Source: Picosynechococcus sp. PCC 7003 (GTDB lineage Bacteria; Cyanobacteriota; Cyanobacteriia; Cyanobacteriales; MRBY01). Taken from it: a stretch of DNA of 64,000 nt. The stretch is taken from positions 186,001 through 250,000 of the forward strand of contig NZ_CP016474.1 of NCBI RefSeq assembly GCF_001693255.1, in the 5' to 3' direction. Below, piece after piece: positions 9,234-17,714 of the stretch; positions within the stretch are counted from its first letter, which is position 1; each line of letters starts with the position of its first letter. A program made the position numbers and the translations under genes. The notes under the pieces are model-generated. The model was given only the letters and a program-made list of their open reading frames with translations, did no database searches and was not told the origin of the DNA.

Positions 9234-10817
9234 ATGGCAAGCCCAGGGGGGACACCACAGCAACAAGGTCTTATTTTACAACGGGGACATACGGAACTTT
9301 TACTTCATCAGTTAGAGGATCGTCTCCTGGTGGCATTTCGCAGTTCTGATGTGGATCTTCTCGATATTGTTCCAGGATTAATGTATCGTCCCTTACCATC
9401 GGGCCAGCCCAATACGTTATTCGAAGAAATTCTGGTACCGCCGGAAGATTTTTCCGCCTCCCTCAGAGCCGCGCGCCAACATCCCGACATTCTCTTTGCT
9501 TACCCGGTTTATCAGTTGGCAGATTCGGTAGAAGGGTTTGTTTATCTCACCCAGCAAATCACCCTCCAATTTGCTCCGGATATTTCCCCAGCAGCCCAAA
9601 AAGCCATTGGCGATCGCCACCACCTCAAACAACTTCGTCCGCTTTTGGGCGCCGATCAAACCTTTGTTTATGAACTAACGGCGCACACCGACCACAATCC
9701 CCTCCAACTCACCCAGGATCTACAACAGGATCTAGCCATCACCCTGGCTGAACCAAATGTCTTGCTTCCCCTCGCGGTGCGGGAAATGCCCTTTGCGCCG
9801 AATCCCCAAGGCCGCCACTGGTACCTAGACGCCATTCAAGCCCCCCAAGCTTGGCAAATGACCAAAGGCGATCGCCAAACAACCATTGCCGTGTTGGCCC
9901 CTGACCTTGATTTAGAAAATTCTGCCGAGCCAACCGCTGCAACAAGCGAAACTCCCTATGGTGCTATTCCAGAAATTCGACCCACGACCTGGGGAAATAC
10001 CATCGCCCAGTTGGCCATTGATGTCGCCCCAGAATGCACCCTGCTGCTCCTGCAACTGCCCCAGTATTTAGATGACGAACTCCTCGAAAAAGTCCTAGAC
10101 GCGGCGATCGCCCAGGGGGCAGCCGTGATTCTCTTGGCTTGGCAACTGGCGGCGATTAATACGCCCCTCTCCCTGCGGCAAAGTTTAGCCCTACAGCGGG
10201 CCGCTACCCAGGGAAACCGGGGTCAAGGTTGTCTCTTGGTCACTGGGGCCGGGGATGCCAATCGACCCTTAGCCGGAATCATTTATGAACGTCACTGGCC
10301 GAACCAACTGTTCCAGGGGCCGACCGCTTGGCTCGATGGGCAGGGCAATCATCCAGCGGTACTGACAGCTAGTGCTTGTACTGGGACAAATAAAAAGGCG
10401 AGCTATAGCAGTTGGGGAGAAGCAGTTAGCCTTTGTGGGCCAACAAATCCAGGCACACCAACCCTCTGGCTGCCAGAACAAGGCATGGTCGCCGTCCCCC
10501 CAGAGATTACTGATGATTTTGGGGCAGAAGTGGATTTGGTTGAGGCGTTAAATCAGCAGGGCTGTACCTTGGAAGCCGCTGCTTTGGTGGCGGGAGTCGC
10601 GGCGTTGGTCTGGTCAGTGAATCCGAAGCTAACGGGGTGGGCCGTGCGGGATATTTTACAAACCACAGCAGAAAAAATTGTCGATTTAAGCGGCGATCGC
10701 CAATTGCAGTTAACCTTGGGCACCTACGACGCCCAGGGCCATTCCCAATGGTTTGGTTACGGTCGTGTGAATGCCTTGGCAGCGGTTGCCCTAGCCAGCG
10801 GCAATCAGCCGGCTTAA
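9234..10817 (+). CDS. Subtilase-like protein lacking the catalytic triad (pseudoprotease)
   Basis: The 527-residue protein follows the layout of cyanobacterial S8 peptidases: an N-terminal prodomain-like half, then HWYLDAIQAPQAW near residue 195, a central domain, and LVAGVAALVWSVNPKLT near 451-467 as in genuine subtilases. All catalytic positions are replaced. The Asp strand reads IAVLAPDLDL instead of VIDDG, the His motif HGT is WGN near 253-255, and GTSxAxP at the nucleophile is CTLEAAA near 444-450. The oxyanion region GAGDANRP is also altered. The reading frame is intact, so this is a maintained non-catalytic homologue rather than a decayed pseudogene. No signal peptide is evident. A strong AGGAG site precedes the start. 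Its role is unknown, and binding or regulatory function is inference. Confidence 0.82.
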   Translation: MASPGGTPQQQGLILQRGHTELLLHQLEDRLLVAFRSSDVDLLDIVPGLMYRPLPSGQPNTLFEEILVPPEDFSASLRAARQHPDILFAYPVYQLADSVEGFVYLTQQITLQFAPDISPAAQKAIGDRHHLKQLRPLLGADQTFVYELTAHTDHNPLQLTQDLQQDLAITLAEPNVLLPLAVREMPFAPNPQGRHWYLDAIQAPQAWQMTKGDRQTTIAVLAPDLDLENSAEPTAATSETPYGAIPEIRPTTWGNTIAQLAIDVAPECTLLLLQLPQYLDDELLEKVLDAAIAQGAAVILLAWQLAAINTPLSLRQSLALQRAATQGNRGQGCLLVTGAGDANRPLAGIIYERHWPNQLFQGPTAWLDGQGNHPAVLTASACTGTNKKASYSSWGEAVSLCGPTNPGTPTLWLPEQGMVAVPPEITDDFGAEVDLVEALNQQGCTLEAAALVAGVAALVWSVNPKLTGWAVRDILQTTAEKIVDLSGDRQLQLTLGTYDAQGHSQWFGYGRVNALAAVALASGNQPA

Positions 10818-10860
10818 CGGGATAAAGAATGCTGCCCTTTCTTGTGAAATTGAGCTAGAA

Positions 10861-10932
<72 letters not shown>

Positions 10933-10985
10933 GCTTTTGCGAGAATTTATTGTACTACATTTTTCTGCTGCGCTTGGGGAAAATT

Positions 10986-12188
10986 TTACGGTGATTGGTG
11001 CATGAGTTGAGCTAGTTTTTGCTTAAGGCGTCTGGCTTCGGCGGGATTTTGGGTTTCGTGGAGGGCGATCGCCTGTTTAAAGAATTTTTGGCTCTCGGCG
11101 GTTTGGCCAATGCGGAACAGAAGCGCGGCGAGATTTTGGTGCGCCCAAGGATTGAGGGGATTTAATTTTAAAGATTTTTCGTAGGCCTCAATGGCTTTAC
11201 CCACCTGACCCAGGGTTTTGTAGGCTAGACCGAGGTTGTAGTAACCAGGAGCAAAGGTCGGATCGATTTTTAAGGTGAGCTGATGTTGGGCGATCGCCGC
11301 GTCGGGTTTGCCGAGGGTCTGCAAAAGAGCGCCTAGGTTATGGTAGGCTCCGATTTTTAACTTGTCTTGGAGGGGCTGCTCTCCGGCCAGTTGATAATGC
11401 TTGATTGCTTTTTCGGGTTCGTGGTTCTGGCGAAAGGCATTGCCCAGGTGGTAATGCAACTCATAGCGGAGGTTGGCACTTTCGTTGGCGCTATATTTTA
11501 AACCCTGCTTGAGAATCTTGAGGGCCTGTTTTGGTAAACCTTCTCCCAGGTAAATGCCCCCTAATTTACTGCACACATAGGGGTCATTGGGATGGTCTTT
11601 GTAATAGGTCTCCATCGCCAATTTTGCCCGGGTACTCTTTTCTAATTTGGCGATCGCCGCCCGTTGATAGCCCGTATGGAAAATGGCCACCTGGGGCAAC
11701 TCTGTGATCTGCCATTGGGGTTCTGTGGCCAACAAAGTTTGCACGCTGTCATCGATCATCGCGTGGTAGGGCCGCGAAAATCCGAGGGAGGGGTGGCGAC
11801 GAAATAACCGGGACACCAGGGAATAGGGGGATTGACTCGCACCAATTTCATAGCGAAGTAAGTTGACCACCAAAGTATCTGGCTTGGCGATCGCCGCTTC
11901 GATGGCCGGAATAACTTTCGGATTTAGGGTCTCATCGGCATCTAAAACCAAGACCCATTCTTTCGTTACCAGCTTGAGGGCTTCGTTCCGGGCCGCTGCA
12001 AAATCTTGATTCCAGTCAAAGTGGCCCACCGTCGCGCCAAATTCTTTGGCGATCGCCACCGTTTCATCCGTTGAACCCGTATCAAGGATCGCGATTTCCC
12101 CCACGAAATCCCGCACACTCTTAAGACAATCTCCCAGGGCGTCCGCTTCATTCTTTACGATCATGCACAAACTCAAGCGATCTTTCAT
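10986..12188 (-). CDS. Family 2 glycosyltransferase with TPR repeats
   Basis: The start at 12188 (MKDRLSLCMIVKNEAD) is preferred because the domain begins there. The in-frame extension to 12269 has no domain similarity. The N-terminal 200 or so residues form a GT2 domain with IVKNEADALGDCLKS, ILDTGSTDETVAIA and the DxD-type LVLDADETL. This is followed by about five TPR units (for example APGYYNLGLAYKTLGQVGKAIEAYEKSLKLNPLN in two parts near the C-terminus). Proteins of this layout transfer sugars onto glycans or proteins at the cytoplasmic membrane face. The acceptor cannot be predicted. There is no membrane segment. The gene stands alone. Confidence 0.85.
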   Translation of the reverse strand: MKDRLSLCMIVKNEADALGDCLKSVRDFVGEIAILDTGSTDETVAIAKEFGATVGHFDWNQDFAAARNEALKLVTKEWVLVLDADETLNPKVIPAIEAAIAKPDTLVVNLLRYEIGASQSPYSLVSRLFRRHPSLGFSRPYHAMIDDSVQTLLATEPQWQITELPQVAIFHTGYQRAAIAKLEKSTRAKLAMETYYKDHPNDPYVCSKLGGIYLGEGLPKQALKILKQGLKYSANESANLRYELHYHLGNAFRQNHEPEKAIKHYQLAGEQPLQDKLKIGAYHNLGALLQTLGKPDAAIAQHQLTLKIDPTFAPGYYNLGLAYKTLGQVGKAIEAYEKSLKLNPLNPWAHQNLAALLFRIGQTAESQKFFKQAIALHETQNPAEARRLKQKLAQLMHQSP

Positions 12189-12389
12189 GGCGGCCACTGG
12201 TTTACGTCCCAAACTCAATACAACATTCAGGCAAATTGTACCGGAAAGTGCTTCACCCTCTCTCCCCATTTCCAGGCAAAAAAATAAGGGAGTTACCTCC
12301 CCTTGGTGAATCTTAAAATTATTCAGTAGAAGCTAGTTAGTCAATCCACAACTCAGCTCTACATCTCCCAAATTTTTCAGGCAAAATCC

Positions 12390-12734
12390 TTAAGCTAAAA
12401 GATTCACCGTAATGGCCGCGCCGATTAATAGAATTCCCACAGCTAAGGCAACTACCCCTAGCATTGTGTAATCCCGTCGCTTTTGCACCGAGGACTTTTG
12501 TTCTTCGTAAACCTCAGGTGTTACGGCATAGTTATTGACCAAACCCTGTTCACTGACTGTGTAACCAGCCGTTGTATCAACGCTTTTATCTTTTCCTTGT
12601 TTGGGGTCTGGGGTGAACTCACCTTCCCGCGCTTTCCTTGCTGCGACTTCTGCCGGCACAAGCTCTTCACCACTACTAATATCTTCGGGTTTTAGGTTTT
12701 CAGGAACAGAAATATTTTGGGTATCCTTATCCAT
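12390..12734 (-). CDS. Psb34-like single-span membrane protein
   Basis: This 114-residue protein has an acidic soluble N-terminal half and one C-terminal transmembrane helix (TMLGVVALAVGILLIGAA, near residues 91-108). The segment YTVSEQGLVNNYAVTPEVY just before the helix resembles the signature of Psb34, a small photosystem II assembly protein related to high-light-inducible proteins. The N-terminal half of about 55 residues is an addition compared with the short Psb34 I know. If the assignment is right, it acts in the thylakoid membrane on PSII intermediates. The upstream region has a purine-rich site. The family assignment is from memory of the motif and remains tentative. Confidence 0.6.
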   Translation of the reverse strand: MDKDTQNISVPENLKPEDISSGEELVPAEVAARKAREGEFTPDPKQGKDKSVDTTAGYTVSEQGLVNNYAVTPEVYEEQKSSVQKRRDYTMLGVVALAVGILLIGAAITVNLLA

Positions 12735-13002
12735 AAATGAAATACCTCGCTTTCTTGCAACAAAGATTAAAATTGACGATTTCCTAAAGTTTTAGCGTCT
12801 GTTTCAATTTTAATCCACATATTAATTCTAACAATTCAATCGCAAGCCATCATCTATCGAACGTAAGAGATTAAGGCCAATCAATAATATTTATTATTCT
12901 ACTTTTTTCTTTAAAGGGAGCTTTTCTTCGCTTTTTTTAGTGATTGTTGAATTTTATTTAAATAACTCAAATGGCTGATTCCCGCTAATTTTAATCCTGC
13001 CG

Positions 13003-13266
13003 TTATCGCCGTGGAATCAAGCTACAAACAAACTTTCGTCGATCATTTGCCAGATCGAGGTCGTGGAGACAGTCAAACTTTTGTACCGGCATTTTTTTGC
13101 CATTAAGGCGTAGTACCGCGCGATATTCCCAGTAATATTTTGCACTGCGCTTCAGAGAAACCAAACAAATTTGTTGTTCCCCATAGACTCGGCACACTTC
13201 ACCGTAAGCAGGCGCGGCCCAGCAACAAAGCCCGATTAAAATGACGAAACAAATAACACGCCCCAT
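13003..13266 (-). CDS. Small exported Cys-containing hypothetical protein
   Basis: This 87-residue product begins with a clear signal peptide (MGRVICFVILIGLCCWAAPAYG). The mature part of about 65 residues has four Cys (EVCRVYG, QQICLVSL, FDCLHDL, FVCSLI) and many Lys and Arg residues, so two disulfides are possible in the periplasm. There is no named domain. About 90 bases separate it from the hli gene downstream of which it lies in the same direction. The regular Cys spacing and good signal peptide support a real gene. Confidence 0.6.
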   Translation of the reverse strand: MGRVICFVILIGLCCWAAPAYGEVCRVYGEQQICLVSLKRSAKYYWEYRAVLRLNGKKMPVQKFDCLHDLDLANDRRKFVCSLIPRR

Positions 13267-13356
13267 GATGCCTTAAACAAAAAAAAGCCGAATACCAATT
13301 GTAGTATCCAGCCCTCGGAGATTGACAATGAAAATTGAAGAGGTTAGTGCAAAGAC

Positions 13357-13494
13357 TTAGAGGAGACCGAAGAAGTGGAGTACCCCTTGACCTGTTGCTA
13401 CTTCGAGAATGATCGCTGCGACGAAACCGATCATTGCCATGCGGCCATTGAGATTTTCAGCAGAAGCGGTGAAACCAAATTTCTTGTCGTCCAT
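13357..13494 (-). CDS. hli: High-light-inducible protein (Hli/Scp family)
   Basis: A 45-residue frame reads [20 protein letters not shown] and continues with [19 protein letters not shown]. This is the one-helix chlorophyll-binding motif (ExxNGRxAMIGF) shared with LHC proteins, with Glu and Asn as chlorophyll ligands. It is a thylakoid photoprotection protein that binds chlorophyll and carotenoid near PSII assembly factors, often together with Ycf39, which is also encoded in this window. The length is typical of cyanobacterial Hli proteins. Expression is expected to rise under high light, but I cannot define the promoter element. Which Hli paralogue it is cannot be settled from sequence alone. 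Confidence 0.93.
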   Translation of the reverse strand: MDDKKFGFTASAENLNGRMAMIGFVAAIILEVATGQGVLHFFGLL

Positions 13495-13665
13495 GATGGG
13501 TACCTATGTGAAGAAAATAAAATTGCTTGCTGGTATCAGCTTAACAAACTGTTACGTTGATCCGCCACAACTCTGGGGCCATGATTGTTTGATTTAAGTT
13601 CTGAATCTCATAAGTAAAAATTATGTTTTATGGCTGTTTGGCGTCGGACAGTCAGGATCGGCAGA

Positions 13666-13706
13666 CAAAAAAGTAGCCGTAGGGTTGAAGCTACGGCCTT
13701 CTACAT
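13666..13706 (-). terminator. Rho-independent terminator of the PRC-barrel gene
   Basis: Read on the minus strand, a CCGTAG...CTACGG stem extended by GTAG pairs is followed by a run of six T (AAAAAA at 13666-13671 on the plus strand). It sits just beyond the PRC-barrel gene stop and so ends that transcript. Confidence 0.85.
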
Positions 13707-13728
13707 AAAGGGACAATCATGTTTGGCG

Positions 13729-14673
13729 TTAGTAGCCAGATTCCTCTTCGTATTCGTATTCTTTCTTTTTCTCCGGAATGTTGACCGCCGGTGGTTGGTA
13801 AGGAGTTTCGTCGCGGGTGTCGTCGTCCCAAACATCGCCGGCTACATCTTCGGGGTAGCTAGGGGCTGGCTCTTCATATTCGTAGGCGGTGTCGTCGCCC
13901 CAGTTGCTACTTTCATCGTAGTCGTCATAGCTCATGGCGCGGGCCTGTTGCCGTTGGGGTGGTGGTGGGGCGATCGCCTCTTCTTCCCATTCGTCTTCCC
14001 AGGTGTTAATGGGTTGGCGCGTTTCGACAGGGCGGGAAATTGGTTGCTGGAGGGGCACCCCGGTACCCAATTGATTCTCTGGGCGGGCAGTAGGCGCATA
14101 GTAGATATCTTCCTGCTCCCGTTCCCAAGGGGGACGACCAATACCTAAGCGTTCAAGGAAGCCCACGCTAATCTGACTGAGGCGCTCTTCGGCCCCTTCA
14201 AAGACAATGAGACGGTTGGGGCCGCTGCTAACCACTTCTTCAATGGGTAATTCATAGGTGCTGATCACCTGTTCCGGAATTTGGGGCAAGCCAATGGAAG
14301 CAATAATGATCGAAGAGACGGTGCCACTCTCTAGGTCAAACTGAAAATCACGCACCCGACCTAGGGGTTCACCCGCTTCCGTAATCACTTCACTGTTGAT
14401 CAGGGGACTGTAGGCTTCGACATCCACATCAGCCAGTACATCCTCATCCTCGACGAGAATCACATCTCCAGTTTTGGTGATCGCCTCTAGATACATATAC
14501 TTAGGCATTCCAGAGACCGAGAAAATACTATCCCGTAGCCCCAAGGAAACAACTTCGCGACGGTCAATGTCCACTAATACATCCTTAACGACCCCTAAGC
14601 GAGTGCCTCGATTGCGAGTGATCACCTGGGTGTTAATGAATTCGTTGCGTAGGCGGATAGAATCAATGCTCAT
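13729..14673 (-). CDS. PRC-barrel domain protein with acidic tail
   Basis: This 314-residue protein has two PRC-barrel-like domains. The first spans about residues 1-75 (IRLRNEFINTQVITRNRGTR, DVLVDIDRREVVSLGLRD) and the second about 85-165 (YSPLINSEVITEAGEPLGRV, FDLESGTVSSIII). The remaining half is low complexity, rich in Asp, Glu, Tyr and Pro, and ends in EYEYEEESGY. PRC barrels mediate protein or RNA contacts, as in RimM and photosynthetic reaction-centre H subunits. Related cyanobacterial proteins are common, but I know of no proven function. There is no signal peptide. A terminator follows, so the gene is a single transcription unit. Confidence 0.8.
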   Translation of the reverse strand: MSIDSIRLRNEFINTQVITRNRGTRLGVVKDVLVDIDRREVVSLGLRDSIFSVSGMPKYMYLEAITKTGDVILVEDEDVLADVDVEAYSPLINSEVITEAGEPLGRVRDFQFDLESGTVSSIIIASIGLPQIPEQVISTYELPIEEVVSSGPNRLIVFEGAEERLSQISVGFLERLGIGRPPWEREQEDIYYAPTARPENQLGTGVPLQQPISRPVETRQPINTWEDEWEEEAIAPPPPQRQQARAMSYDDYDESSNWGDDTAYEYEEPAPSYPEDVAGDVWDDDTRDETPYQPPAVNIPEKKKEYEYEEESGY

Positions 14674-15029
14674 ATTGTCTAAATTAATGGCGATGCGTTA
14701 GTGGAAACAGGAAAAATCAGCTTAAAGGTAACGGGGACATGTGAAGGTTCAGGGGAAACAGCACCGGAAAGTTCCGTACAATAGCAAAATGTTGAGAGGG
14801 TTGATCTCGACTGTGCACCGTAGCCTAGGGGCAATTATTCAGCAGACTCTATCATTTCGGGGTATTCTTGACAACTTTTCCATTGCGTGGGTGGTTTTAT
14901 TTTAGCGAATCACGCCGGAAATTTGAGCTGATCATTTTTTCCGAGCAAGGGATTTCGTTATAATTGACTGCCGATATTGCCGGCTGTCCCTACTATTTTT
15001 TGAGTATTTGCAACAACCCCTAAGGATCT
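14674..15029 (+). promoter_or_regulatory. Divergent intergenic region with candidate prfB promoter
   Basis: These 356 bases separate the divergent PRC-barrel and prfB genes and hold no gene. A TATAAT at 14959-14964, about 65 bases before the prfB start, is a candidate -10 box. No good -35 stands 17 bases upstream of it, so the assignment is weak. A TTGACA at 14869-14874 has no convincing partner. Candidate only. Confidence 0.35.
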
Positions 15030-16146
15030 ATGGTGGAATTAACCGATTTAAAGCGTTCCCTTGAAACTGTCCAAGCGCACCTGGGGAAAACCCAGGACTA
15101 TCTTTGACCTAAAAACCTTAGACGCAAAGATTTTTGACCTCGAACAACAGGCAGCCCAGCCAGAATTTTGGGAGAATCAGCAAGGAGCCCAGGACATTCT
15201 CCAGGAGCTAACCGAACTGAAGGGCACCGTCGCCCAGTATCAACAGTGGCAAGGTCAGCTTGAAGATGCAGCGGCGATCGCCGAATTATTGACCGAGGCA
15301 GAAGACCCCGCCCTCCTCACGGAAGCAATGGAAAACCTGGATGATCTCCAGAAAGAACTAAACCGCTGGGAACTGCAACAAATGCTCTCGGGGGAATATG
15401 ACAACCTCGGTGCGGTGTTGACGATTAATGCCGGAGCTGGGGGCACCGATGCCCAGGACTGGGCGGAAATGCTGTTGCGGATGTACACCCGCTGGAGCGA
15501 AAAACAAGGCTATAAAGTGCGGTTGGCGGAAATTTCTGAAGGGGATGAAGCAGGCTTAAAATCAGCCACCCTCGAAGTGAGCGGGCGTTATGCCTTCGGT
15601 TATCTCAAACATGAAAAAGGCACCCACCGCCTGGTACGGATCTCGCCGTTCAACGCCAATGGCAAGCGCCAGACCAGCTTTGCCGGGGTGGAAGTGATGC
15701 CCATCCTCGGGGACGACGCTGTGAAGGTCGAGATTCCCGAAAAAGATTTGGAAATTACCACGTCCCGGGCGGGCGGCAAGGGCGGACAAAACGTCAATAA
15801 AGTTGAAACGGCGGTACGGATCGTCCATCTGCCCACGGGGGTGGCCGTGCGCTGTACCCAAGAGCGATCGCAGTTACAAAACAAAGAAAAAGCCCTAGCA
15901 ATCCTCAAGGCAAAGTTATTAATCATTGCCCAGGAGCAACGGGCCCAGGAAATTGCTGAGATTCGCGGGGACATGGTGGAGGCCGCCTGGGGGAATCAGA
16001 TCCGGAACTATGTTTTTCACCCTTACCAAATGGTCAAGGATCTGCGCACCAACCACGAAACCACCGATGTGGATGGGGTCATGGATGGCGACCTCGATGC
16101 TTTTATTGAAGCCTCCCTACGCCAGGACACTTGGGTCGGAGAGTAG
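15030..16146 (+). CDS. prfB: Peptide chain release factor 2 (programmed +1 frameshift)
   Basis: The gene is joined from 15030-15104 and 15106-16146, which gives 371 residues. The first 25 codons ([20 protein letters not shown], then TQDYL) end at an in-frame TGA at 15105. Reading resumes in the +1 frame as [14 protein letters not shown]. This is the classic RF2 autoregulation: TGA is read by RF2 itself, so low RF2 favours the shift. RF2 identity is confirmed by the SPF tripeptide ([11 protein letters not shown]) that reads UGA/UAA and by the catalytic GGQ in [14 protein letters not shown]. The protein acts at ribosomes to release finished peptides. Without the frameshift an annotation would wrongly start the gene at 15061. 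Confidence 0.96.
15091..15108 (+). promoter_or_regulatory. prfB +1 frameshift site
   Basis: The bases CCCAGGACTATCTTTGAC hold the slippery CTT codon followed by the stop TGA and a C, the poor termination context conserved in RF2 genes. An AGGA just upstream can act as the internal Shine-Dalgarno-like stimulator. The frame before (from 15030) and after (from 15106) both encode RF2 sequence, which supports the shift directly. Confidence 0.93.
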
Positions 16147-16194
16147 CACCGGGGAATGAGGGCAGTGAGCTAAAATGCAAGGTGGCAAAATTTC

Positions 16195-17661
16195 GTGGCT
16201 TCTTCAGTTTTGAATATTTTTCGCCTCAAACGCTTCGATCAAGTCGTCCTCGCTGCCCTTTTTAGCCTCACATTATCGGTGGCACTGCTGTGGGGATTTG
16301 GCGATCGCACCCTCACCCAAGTGCAAGCCTTTAGTTGGGAGGGGCAGCAAATTGGGGTCAAGGATCAACAGTTTCAACTGTCCTTTAACCAAGCCCTCGA
16401 CCCAGCCCTTGTCACAGAGAATTTCACCATCGAACCACCCTTGGCGGGCCGCTGGAGTTGGGTCGGCAAACGTTTCTTTTATAGCCTCGATGAACGCCCC
16501 ATCTATGGCCAGGATTATCAATTCAAACTGGCTATCCCCACCCCAGAAGCGGAAGAGAAGCCCAGTAGTGTGCCTTTTTTGAGTCGGGTGAAAAGTCGAG
16601 ACCGCGCCTTTGCTTACATTGGCACTGACGGCACTGACCGGGGGCGATTAATTTTGTATAACCTGACCCGCCAAGAAAAAAGCGTCCTCACCCCAGCGGA
16701 TCTCATTGTTCTGAACTTTGATGTGTATCCTGAAGGCGATCGCCTCTTATTTTCTGCCATTCCCCGGGGCTCGGCCCAGGCTGAGATTGGTGACCAACAA
16801 CTCTATACAGTGAGCACAGGTTTAAATTTCCAAGGCTCCACCGCTAGCCCCCCACCCGCCGGGCGCATTCAACCTGTTTTAGCCGCCCAGGATTACCGTA
16901 ATGGAGCCTTTCAACTCGCGGACAATGGAGAACGGATCATTATCCAGCGCACCAATCGAGAAAACCCCCGCGATCGCAGTTTGTGGGTTATCGAAGGTCA
17001 AGCCGAGCCCCGTGCCCTGGGGATTCCCGCCAATGACTTCCTCCTCGCCCCCAACGCCGAAGTCGTCGCCATTTCCCAACAAAATAAACTCTCCCTGGTG
17101 CCCCTAAATCGCAATGGTGGTGCCATCCAAGCCAGGGAAGAATTTACTAAACTCCTCGCTTTTTCCCCCGATCAAACCCAGCAAATCGCCCTCCAACAGG
17201 CCAATGGCGTTTACTCCCTTCACCGCATCGACGCCGAGGGAAAAGCCACAGAAATTTTACGGACCCTTACGCCGATTATTGATTGTCGCTTTGAACCCCG
17301 CGCAGCGGAACTGTTGTATTGCCTCAAGCTGGATCAAACTGAAGCCTCAGGCCAAGTGGTTGAGGAACCTTTTCTCAGTGCCTTGAATCTCAACACAGGG
17401 GAAGAAACCGCCCTCCTCGCTTTACCGAATTATCAGGATGTGGGCTTGAGCATTGCCGCCGATGGGGTTGCCCTCCTCTTTGATCAGGTGGTCACGACTC
17501 CACCAACACCCACGAGTGATCTGTTTACTGCCACGGGCTTGGCGGTGGAAGGGGGCCGCCTCTGGTTGTTGGCACTTCCGGAGTTGGGGACGGATACAGA
17601 AATTCAGCCTGTCCCACCGGAATCCCTGCTGCCGGGCTATCAACCCCAGTGGATTCCCTAA
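16195..17661 (+). CDS. Membrane-anchored Ig-like/beta-propeller-like protein, copy 1
   Basis: The 488-residue product starts at GTG (16195). It has an N-terminal transmembrane anchor (VVLAALFSLTLSVALLWGF, near residues 17-35) and then an Ig-like domain of the SbsA/Big_5 kind (FSWEGQQIGVKDQQFQLSF ... YGQDYQFKLA). The remainder consists of beta-rich repeats resembling a TolB/WD40-type propeller, with elements such as RGRLILYNLTRQEKSVLTP and LNFDVYPEGDRLLFSA. It is probably exposed in the periplasm. The next gene is a diverged tandem copy. I recognise the architecture, not a proven function. The start codon is uncertain because the upstream ATG at 16175 is in another, closed frame. Confidence 0.75.
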   Translation: MASSVLNIFRLKRFDQVVLAALFSLTLSVALLWGFGDRTLTQVQAFSWEGQQIGVKDQQFQLSFNQALDPALVTENFTIEPPLAGRWSWVGKRFFYSLDERPIYGQDYQFKLAIPTPEAEEKPSSVPFLSRVKSRDRAFAYIGTDGTDRGRLILYNLTRQEKSVLTPADLIVLNFDVYPEGDRLLFSAIPRGSAQAEIGDQQLYTVSTGLNFQGSTASPPPAGRIQPVLAAQDYRNGAFQLADNGERIIIQRTNRENPRDRSLWVIEGQAEPRALGIPANDFLLAPNAEVVAISQQNKLSLVPLNRNGGAIQAREEFTKLLAFSPDQTQQIALQQANGVYSLHRIDAEGKATEILRTLTPIIDCRFEPRAAELLYCLKLDQTEASGQVVEEPFLSALNLNTGEETALLALPNYQDVGLSIAADGVALLFDQVVTTPPTPTSDLFTATGLAVEGGRLWLLALPELGTDTEIQPVPPESLLPGYQPQWIP

Positions 17662-17714
17662 AATTCTTCTTAATGCACTTTTCCTGAACGGGGCCATCAG
17701 TCCCCGCAAATCCT

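Noticed and set aside
13630-14148. 172-codon plus-strand frame opposite the PRC-barrel gene
   Set aside because: It is the antisense shadow of the low-complexity acidic tail and runs through the terminator hairpin.
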